A DNA stretch of 6,646 nt from NCBI GenBank assembly GCA_034716535.1, contig JAYEJW010000554.1, forward strand, positions 1 to 6,646. Direction: 5' to 3'. This DNA is from JAYEJW01 sp034716535 (GTDB taxonomy: Bacteria > Pseudomonadota > Gammaproteobacteria > Chromatiales > Chromatiaceae). This document shows, piece after piece, positions 1 to 4,023 of the stretch (its first letter is position 1; every line of letters starts with the position of its first letter). The translations under genes were made by a program, and so were the position numbers. A model generated the notes under the pieces. It searched no databases and had not been told where the DNA came from. It saw only the letters and a program-made list of their open reading frames with translations.

Positions 1-16
1 TCGTGTCCTCGTGTCC
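1..16. repeat. tandem 8-bp direct repeat at window edge
   Basis: The first 16 bases are two exact copies of TCGTGTCC. They may be the end of a longer tandem array cut by the left edge, or chance. No function can be assigned. Confidence 0.5.
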
Positions 17-273
17 CGCAGAAAAAACTTGGGCAGGAATAAGCTTCCTTGTGGGGCAGAACGCCCCTCACTCTACATCGTAGTGTGCCGACAAGCTTGA
101 TTCACGCACGACTGCCGGAACTACACCCTGCGTCTCACACCAGATAGGTCGGGACGCTCTCCCTGAGATAGCGCGAGACGTTACACCGGGGCAAATGTCC
201 CGGACGGAACCGTCATCGGTAAAGGGGAGACATTCCCTGCGCCCTAGGATCTCGCTTCCACACATTGAGCAGC
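17..273. other. gene-free stretch with several short inverted repeats
   Basis: No reading frame here has convincing coding character: the open frames are short, lack a ribosome-binding site and resemble nothing I know. Several inverted repeats are visible: CGTCTC (131-136) with GAGACG (175-180), enclosing GGGA (151-154) with TCCC (160-163), then CCGGG (186-190) with CCCGG (199-203). A strong terminator follows at once. This could be a small RNA gene on the plus strand ending at that terminator, or the decayed end of a gene lying to the left. I cannot decide between these. Confidence 0.4.
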
Positions 274-298
274 AACCCCCGGCTCGGCCGGGGGTTTT
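274..298 (+). terminator. strong rho-independent terminator
   Basis: A perfect GC-rich stem pairs 274-283 with 287-296 (CCCCCGGC against GCCGGGGG plus two A-T pairs) around a three-base TCG loop. Four T residues (295-298) follow on the plus strand. The same stem read on the minus strand is followed by a poorer T tract, so the plus strand is preferred, but it could act both ways. If it does, it would also end transcription of the minus-strand frame that stops at 312. No plus-strand gene immediately upstream could be identified. Confidence 0.75.
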
Positions 299-311
299 GG
301 CTTACACAGAA

Positions 312-431
312 TCATCCAACCGCGTCAGATAACGCATCAGTGTAGCCGCACCAGCAATCTGGACGATAATCGGATCTGCCGGACTTGCGAAGCCACCGCG
401 ATCCCTCCCCGCACTGGCATGACGGCTCCAT
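312..431 (-). CDS. possible 39-residue Cys-containing peptide
   Basis: An ATG at 431 opens a 39-codon frame that stops 14 bases before the terminator. The peptide has two C-x-C pairs (residues 5 and 7, and 26 and 28), a spacing that could bind a metal such as zinc, and an aromatic, basic middle (RWLRKSGRSDYRPD). There is no visible Shine-Dalgarno sequence. The frame stays open far upstream as a shadow of the hsdR remnant, so openness alone is weak evidence. I do not recognise the family with certainty. I list it because the Cys pattern and the terminator placement are suggestive. It may instead be a chance frame over a structured RNA. Confidence 0.25.
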   Translation of the reverse strand: MEPSCQCGEGSRWLRKSGRSDYRPDCWCGYTDALSDAVG

Positions 432-449
432 AGCGATGGTCAGGCCGCG

Positions 450-492
450 CAAGGCACAGCGAAACGGCGGAAAAGACCCCGCCGTGCGCTTG
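450..492 (-). ncRNA. interrupted hairpin, candidate phage C4-like antisense RNA
   Basis: Read on the minus strand, three stem segments nest. CAAG pairs with CTTG, GCAC with GTGC, and CGGCGG with CCGCCG around the loop GGTCTTTT, with one single-base bulge and one asymmetric internal loop. The stem can be drawn on either strand. C4-type antisense RNAs of phages P1, P7 and P4-like satellites are known to contain such hairpins beside immunity or antirepressor genes, and this hairpin reminds me of them. That assignment is recall rather than proof. The flanks at 432-620 hold no convincing gene. Confidence 0.3.
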
Positions 493-620
493 TGACAGTC
501 GCAGGATTCTGCAACGGGCTTGGCGCCAACCGTGCCGCGCGAGACCGGCCTTCGCCGCGATTGGTATTGATTGTTGACGCCCGTTTTCTGGGCGATGCTT
601 TTGGTTCGGACCCTGACGGG

Positions 621-845
621 GAACAAGGGAACGAGAAGCTGCGCGTGATCGCCCACGAGCTGCTGACGAGCCTGCGCAAGAACGCCACCACCGACTGAGT
701 GCATCAGTAGAGCGCGAGAGCCAATATGCAAGTGATGGTCAAACGGATGCTGCGCCGATACGGCTACCCGCCGGATCTGCAGGATGCGGCGGTGCAAACG
801 GTGCTGCAGCAGGCCGAGCTCCTGCCGGAGCTGTGGGCGGCGTGA
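621..845 (+). pseudogene. hsdR: 3' remnant of type I restriction subunit R
   Basis: One continuous frame encodes a recognisable HsdR C-terminal region: NEKLRVIAHELLTSLRKNAT, then SARANMQVMVKR, LRRYGYPPDLQ and a TVLQQAELL helix before a TGA at 843-845. HsdR is the ATP-dependent translocase/endonuclease subunit of type I restriction enzymes, normally around 800-1,100 residues; only about 75 codons remain. Two in-frame stops break it. TGA at 696-698 sits where the family usually has Trp after Asp, and TAG at 708-710 sits where it usually has Glu before S-A-R-A. Similarity ends abruptly at about 618-630. The motor and nuclease domains and hsdM/hsdS are absent, so no restriction activity can come from it. 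Confidence 0.85.
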
Positions 846-886
846 TTGGACGAGCAACGCCGTAGCCGGTCAATTTTTGACGAACG

Positions 887-1564
887 CTATGCCTGCAGAA
901 ACTCTTCAGAGCCATGAACCCACGCAAGATGTAGGCAGAGGTTGGCTGCGATCTGCTTGGATGCGATATCGTTGACGCCCGCTCTCAGTCCGAACTCACC
1001 GAGAAACGCCTCGTAGTCCGCGAACCATTCGTTGGATGGGCTGAAGGTATGAACCACCATGACCGCATCCGGGGCGCGGAGCCGCTTCGCCTCGATGATC
1101 GCCGATGCGGTTCGATGGAACAGTTGGTAGCGTAGATCCCTCACCGGAGGGAAAGACAGGCCAAGCTCGCTGCAGAGGAAGCTGAGCCTCTCTTCCTTTC
1201 CTGGCGATGCACCTTCGTACCACTCACCGATCGTTGGACCGAAGGATTCCGAGACCTTGCCCTCGACGGCGATGGAGGCGATTCCCCGATCGGTCTTTCC
1301 CAGCACCCAGATGTCGCTCTGGGACGGCCTGGACCCACCGGGAAGTGGAACCCGGTACTCCGGGATGGCAAAAATTGCTTCAAGACCTCTGAGCTCCGGG
1401 GCCTGGCGCAGGACGTAGCTCACGTCAGACGGGATGCCGTCCGACCGCTGCCAACAGTAAGCCAGGGCACGCGCGGAGTTGCCCCGTTTCCAGTGCTTTT
1501 CCGGTTCGGCCAAGAACTGCTTCCAATCTTCCGGGCTTGATGCAGGTATCAGTATCTTTCCCAT
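887..1564 (-). CDS. DUF6946-like conserved protein, possible PD-(D/E)XK nuclease fold
   Basis: This is an intact 225-residue soluble protein with no signal peptide or membrane segment. The ATG at 1564 is chosen because an AGAGGAA ribosome-binding site lies nine bases upstream and the residues from MGKILIP look like the family's N terminus. The frame opens earlier, at 1690, but that extension is unlike protein. It resembles a family of uncharacterised proteins I know as DUF6946, from memory. Visible motifs are SQSD (D84), a hydrophobic strand ending AVEGKV (E101 and K103), then RYQLFHRTASAIIEA (Q147 onward). The order D, E-x-K, then Q in an amphipathic helix matches the PD-(D/E)XK nuclease core; this is my inference, not established for the family. 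It converges on the hsdR remnant. The cold-shock gene lies 150 bases upstream on the same strand, so shared transcription is possible. Confidence 0.8.
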   Translation of the reverse strand: MGKILIPASSPEDWKQFLAEPEKHWKRGNSARALAYCWQRSDGIPSDVSYVLRQAPELRGLEAIFAIPEYRVPLPGGSRPSQSDIWVLGKTDRGIASIAVEGKVSESFGPTIGEWYEGASPGKEERLSFLCSELGLSFPPVRDLRYQLFHRTASAIIEAKRLRAPDAVMVVHTFSPSNEWFADYEAFLGEFGLRAGVNDIASKQIAANLCLHLAWVHGSEEFLQA

Positions 1565-1655
1565 TCTTCGCCGTTCCTCTAAACCCAGTTGACCTCTTAC
1601 CTGAGCGGCCCCGGGCGCTGGTCGCCGAAATGCGTCCGCCTTGTTGAAGGGTTGA

Positions 1656-1678
1656 TCCCTGCTGAAGGTAGGCAGGGA
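1656..1678. repeat. 7-bp inverted repeat upstream of the DUF6946-like gene
   Basis: TCCCTGC at 1656-1662 and GCAGGGA at 1672-1678 form perfect arms around nine bases. It lies in the 150-base gap between two minus-strand genes, about 92 bases before the start of the downstream one. It has no T tract on either strand, so an operator or a leader hairpin is likelier than a terminator. Confidence 0.5.
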
Positions 1679-1688
1679 CGCCTGCATC

Positions 1689-1709
1689 AAACGGAAACGG
1701 GCCTCCCGT
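1689..1709 (-). terminator. weak terminator-like hairpin after the cold-shock gene
   Basis: Just downstream of the stop codon at 1715, the minus strand reads ACGGG, a three-base loop, then CCCGT followed by TTCCGTTT. The stem has only five pairs and the T tract is interrupted, so termination would be partial. Some read-through into the next gene is plausible. Confidence 0.35.
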
Positions 1710-1714
1710 GGGAA

Positions 1715-2287
1715 TCACTTCGCGAAGAAGCTCGTACACCACTGCCACTCGCACGGGACGCCATCCCGGTCGCCATCCATTTGCACGCCGGGGCAGTTGG
1801 CCAGAAAGAATTTCGCTTCGGCACAGGACGTCATCTGCGAACAATGGCTGCGGCCGTCACACCGATATGCGGTGCGGCCCTGATTCTGCTCCGTCCAGGA
1901 TGCTTGGGATTGTTCTGCTGCATTTCCTGGCGCTTGCATGGCCCAACGATTCGAGTACGCCGTGTAGCCGAGGACACCAATGCCGCACAAGATGACCGCG
2001 GTCAGGCTCGCGCTCAGAAGGCTCCTCGCGGGGGGTGGTGGTTTGGCGACTTTTCCGCGAGCGCGAGGTTGCGGCGAGCGGGCAGTCCGACGAACGTTGA
2101 CGGCGCGCTTCTTTCCTTCGTTGTTCGACTCGATCTCGAAAGACAGCGACTCATGCAGGCGCGGTCGTTGTTCGTTCCTCGGAAAAGCCGAGATGTGTAC
2201 AAAGACTTGTCGGTCTCCTTGCCTGGGCGTGATAAATCCGAAGCCCCGGTCATCGTCCCACTTTGTCAGCGTGCCGTCGAATCGCAT
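1715..2287 (-). CDS. membrane-anchored cold-shock domain / excalibur domain protein
   Basis: This 190-residue protein has three parts. Residues 1-66 are a cold-shock (OB-fold) domain with the nucleic-acid-binding motifs RGFGFIT (14-20) and VFVHIS (28-33). A basic, proline-rich linker follows (67-87), then one hydrophobic segment (about 89-112) that should cross the membrane. Residues 141-184 form an excalibur-type domain with cysteines at 143, 149, 155, 165, 179 and 184 and the acidic DGDRDGVPCE loop (171-180), thought to bind calcium. The basic linker before the segment predicts the cold-shock part inside and the Cys-rich part outside the cytoplasm. Cold-shock proteins joined to a membrane segment and a small C-terminal domain are common in proteobacteria, but their role is unknown to me. 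The start ATG at 2287 fits the domain edge, although its ribosome-binding site is poor. The gene is not obviously part of the replication module. Confidence 0.9.
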   Translation of the reverse strand: MRFDGTLTKWDDDRGFGFITPRQGDRQVFVHISAFPRNEQRPRLHESLSFEIESNNEGKKRAVNVRRTARSPQPRARGKVAKPPPPARSLLSASLTAVILCGIGVLGYTAYSNRWAMQAPGNAAEQSQASWTEQNQGRTAYRCDGRSHCSQMTSCAEAKFFLANCPGVQMDGDRDGVPCEWQWCTSFFAK

Positions 2288-3091
2288 CAGGTTGGCCGGC
2301 GTTCAGAACAATCGGTTGGAAACTGGCCGCTCGGAAACACTAGCCAGCTTTCATCCCAGAGCCAGGTTTGAGGAGCCGACAAGCATCAGGCACCCTTCGT
2401 CGGGATCCTTCCGGTTTACGCCTGATTCCCGTATCCCATCTCGGTCGGGTGAAGTGGCCAAATCCCGATATCCGGATTCGTTAGCCGGATGCGGCTTCCT
2501 CTCTGCTGTAGATGATCGCCTATCTCCTCGCAGCGGTACTGAAGCGCAGCACACAGATTTGGCAGATGGGACTCCGGGACAAGGATTCATATCGCGAACG
2601 GGAGCCCCAGCACCGGAGGGTGGGAGAGAAATCGTCTCAGCGGCGAGCCTACGCCGCTCGACTTGCTGACCTGCATACGGCCCATCTCGCCTACCGGACA
2701 TCGTGACCCGATCACTTTCCCTCTGTGGCGATATCCAACCTGCACCCCTGCTTTATGTTCCTCACCGGATTCGGACACGGCGCCGGAGCCAATCTCTCTT
2801 CCATTCCGAAGCGAGCACCGTATGACGGCTTCAAAGAAAGGCGCCGAAGGCTCCCCGCGCGCCCCGATAAACAACGCCTCGGCCTGCGGCTGCGCCTTTC
2901 TCTCCTGTCGGCTAAGCCTTGGCGCTATGTCTACCCACCCTTGCTCCGAGGTGGTCCCGAGGCACCTAAAGGTTGGCGGCATCTCTCCCTTCCGCACGGT
3001 GGCTTTCTCAATTGCCGAATTCCGACTTGTAGCACGCAACGTCTGTACGGTAGTTTCCGTCAATGTGCCACTGTTTCCACGGACATCCGAC
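2288..3091. other. 804-base divergent intergenic region, no supported gene
   Basis: This gap separates the leftward cold-shock gene from the rightward coiled-coil gene and should contain both promoters. Several frames are open on both strands (minus 2351-2701 and 2587-3111, and a plus frame continuous with the 3092 gene). Their products are rich in Arg, Ser and Pro, lack domains and lack ribosome-binding sites, as expected for GC-rich noncoding DNA. The supported structure is a hairpin at 2639-2658. A TTGTAG at 3028-3033 with TAGTTT at 3051-3056 has near-promoter spacing for the 3092 gene, but the match is weak. The length suggests decayed genes, an origin, or an unseen RNA. Confidence 0.55.
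2639..2658. repeat. perfect 7-bp hairpin in the divergent intergenic region
   Basis: AGCGGCG (2639-2645) and CGCCGCT (2652-2658) flank a six-base loop. There is no T tract on either strand, which speaks against a terminator. It could be part of an RNA leader or a protein-binding site. Confidence 0.5.
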
Positions 3092-3604
3092 ATGAGCGAA
3101 AAGTTGATCACGAGATCCCAAGCTTACAAGGAAATCGCGAAGGTGCTTTTTCCCGACGATCAGGCGGATAAAGAGAGCAGGGACAAAACTAGGAGGTCCG
3201 TAAAGGCGCGCGCAAAGCGGGCTGAAAAGGCCGGCAAGATTACGAGATCCGATTTCGCGAACGAGAGCTTCTGCCGGTGGGTTCGGGACGTCTGGCCGAC
3301 TCTCGGATTTCACGAGTGGATGCCAGAATCTGTACACCATATCCAGTTGTTCGCTAAGGAAAAAATGGACTTTCGGGACGAAGCCGGTGCGATCGGGATA
3401 CCAGGCGACAGGACAAAACTCGAGGAGCAGTACGTGAAGTCAGAACGCGAGCGGGAGGCCCTCGCGGCCGAATGCGACGAACAGGGGCGTGAGATCAAGT
3501 CCCTGCAACAGGTCATTTCAGAGTTTAGGGCAAAGGATGAAAACGACCGTAGGAGGCAGAGTGAGGTTGGAAAAAGAGGAGGACGAGGAAAGAAGCTTTG
3601 GTAG
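3092..3604 (+). CDS. hypothetical basic coiled-coil protein next to alpA
   Basis: I do not recognise this 170-residue protein. Residues 5-50 are helical and strongly basic (TRSQAYKEIAKVLFP, then KTRRSVKARAKRAEKAGKI) and could form a small DNA-binding region. Residues 56-95 include a Trp-rich stretch (CRWVRDVWPTLGFHEW). Residues about 107-155 look like a coiled coil (KLEEQYVKSEREREALAAE and onward) and suggest a dimer. The C-terminal tail is very basic (GKRGGRGKKLW). Its position 89 bases before alpA, on the same strand, fits an accessory regulator or DNA-binding protein of the element. The ATG at 3092 is preferred because the protein-like sequence begins there, but no clear ribosome-binding site precedes it; the open frame runs upstream to 2663 without protein character. 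It is soluble, with no signal peptide. Confidence 0.72.
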   Translation: MSEKLITRSQAYKEIAKVLFPDDQADKESRDKTRRSVKARAKRAEKAGKITRSDFANESFCRWVRDVWPTLGFHEWMPESVHHIQLFAKEKMDFRDEAGAIGIPGDRTKLEEQYVKSEREREALAAECDEQGREIKSLQQVISEFRAKDENDRRRQSEVGKRGGRGKKLW

Positions 3605-3610
3605 GCGCAA

Positions 3611-3651
3611 GGGTACGCGGCCCGAAAGGGTAGCCTAGGTCGTCCGTACCC
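3611..3651. other. structured element upstream of alpA
   Basis: GGGTACG (3611-3617) and CGTACCC (3645-3651) are perfect complements that close a 27-base interior. That interior contains CCC-GAAA-GGG (3621-3630), a short stem with a GNRA-type tetraloop. An alternative inner pairing joins GGCC (3619-3622) with GGTC (3638-3641). No T tract follows, so a simple terminator is unlikely. It starts seven bases after the upstream stop codon and may be a leader that controls alpA, a small RNA, or a read-through attenuator. Confidence 0.5.
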
Positions 3652-3686
3652 CCATAATGACGGTAGCTACGATGCAACAACGTCTC

Positions 3687-3691
3687 AGGAG
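3687..3691 (+). promoter_or_regulatory. ribosome-binding site that decides the alpA start
   Basis: AGGAG here is eight bases before a GTG at 3700 but only two before the ATG at 3694. Normal spacing therefore favours the in-frame GTG. Confidence 0.65.
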
Positions 3692-3699
3692 ACATGATC

Positions 3700-4023
3700 G
3701 TGGCTATTCGGATTCTACGACTCAACCCCACTCTCGAACGCACCGGTGACGGGCGCAGCACGCACTACGGCAAGGTCAAGAACGGGCTGTTCACCCAGCC
3801 CGTAAAGCTCGGCGCACGTTCCTCCGGCTGGCCGGAACACGAGGTCGATGCGATCAACGCCGCACGCATCTCCGGCAAGTCCGACGCGGAGATCCGCTCA
3901 CTTGTCGATCAACTCCACGCGGCCCGTAGCGGCCTCTTGGCCACCGTATCCGACGGCGATGGCACCCAGCGCGAACAAAAGGCGCACGTCGCGCGCCTGA
4001 GCGGAGGAAGCCGCCGTGACTAA
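3700..4023 (+). CDS. alpA: AlpA-family phage regulatory protein
   Basis: This is a small helix-turn-helix DNA-binding regulator of the AlpA (CP4-57 prophage) type. The family pattern is clear: IRILRL at the start, the helix-turn-helix NPTLERTGDGRSTHYGKVKN (about residues 8-28), then PVKLGARSSGWPEHEVDA (34-51) and an AARISGKSDAEIRSLV helix typical of element-borne members. Family members are best known for activating excision genes; here it probably controls the element's operon. A GTG start at 3700 gives 107 residues and best fits the ribosome-binding site; an ATG at 3694 would add two residues. The tail after residue 80 is less conserved-looking and carries the ribosome-binding site of the next gene. 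The stop overlaps the primase start by eight bases, pointing to translational coupling. Confidence 0.9.
   Translation: MAIRILRLNPTLERTGDGRSTHYGKVKNGLFTQPVKLGARSSGWPEHEVDAINAARISGKSDAEIRSLVDQLHAARSGLLATVSDGDGTQREQKAHVARLSGGSRRD
4003..4008 (+). promoter_or_regulatory. ribosome-binding site for the primase-helicase GTG start
   Basis: GGAGGA lies inside the 3' end of alpA, seven bases before the GTG at 4016. It fixes that unusual start codon for the large downstream gene. Confidence 0.75.

Noticed and set aside
492..623. Upstream extension of the hsdR frame from an ATG at 492
   Set aside because: The frame is open, but the residues do not resemble HsdR and the region contains the hairpin; no ribosome-binding site was seen.
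312..857. 181-residue open frame on the minus strand
   Set aside because: Most of it is the antisense shadow of the hsdR remnant. Only its last 39 codons are kept, as a low-confidence peptide.
569..983. GTTGACGCCCG found near 570 and again near 973
   Set aside because: An 11-base match with no flanking similarity; the second copy is ordinary coding sequence, so chance is likely.
1565..1690. Longer N terminus for the DUF6946-like protein starting at 1690
   Set aside because: The extra 42 residues are Arg/Pro-rich and unlike the family, whereas a good ribosome-binding site precedes the ATG at 1564.
1589..2371. 260-residue plus-strand open frame
   Set aside because: It lies opposite the cold-shock/excalibur gene, which has clear domains, and is an antisense shadow.
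2351..2701. 116-residue minus-strand open frame upstream of the cold-shock gene
   Set aside because: It is Arg/Ser/Gly-rich with no domain and a poorly spaced purine run before the start. It could be a real orphan, but nothing positive supports it.
2663..3091. In-frame upstream extension of the 3092 gene
   Set aside because: The added 143 residues are Pro/Ser/Cys-rich without structure, unlike the charged helical protein that begins at 3092.
2587..3111. 174-residue minus-strand open frame
   Set aside because: It has low-complexity basic composition, no recognisable motif, and overlaps the start of the better supported 3092 gene.
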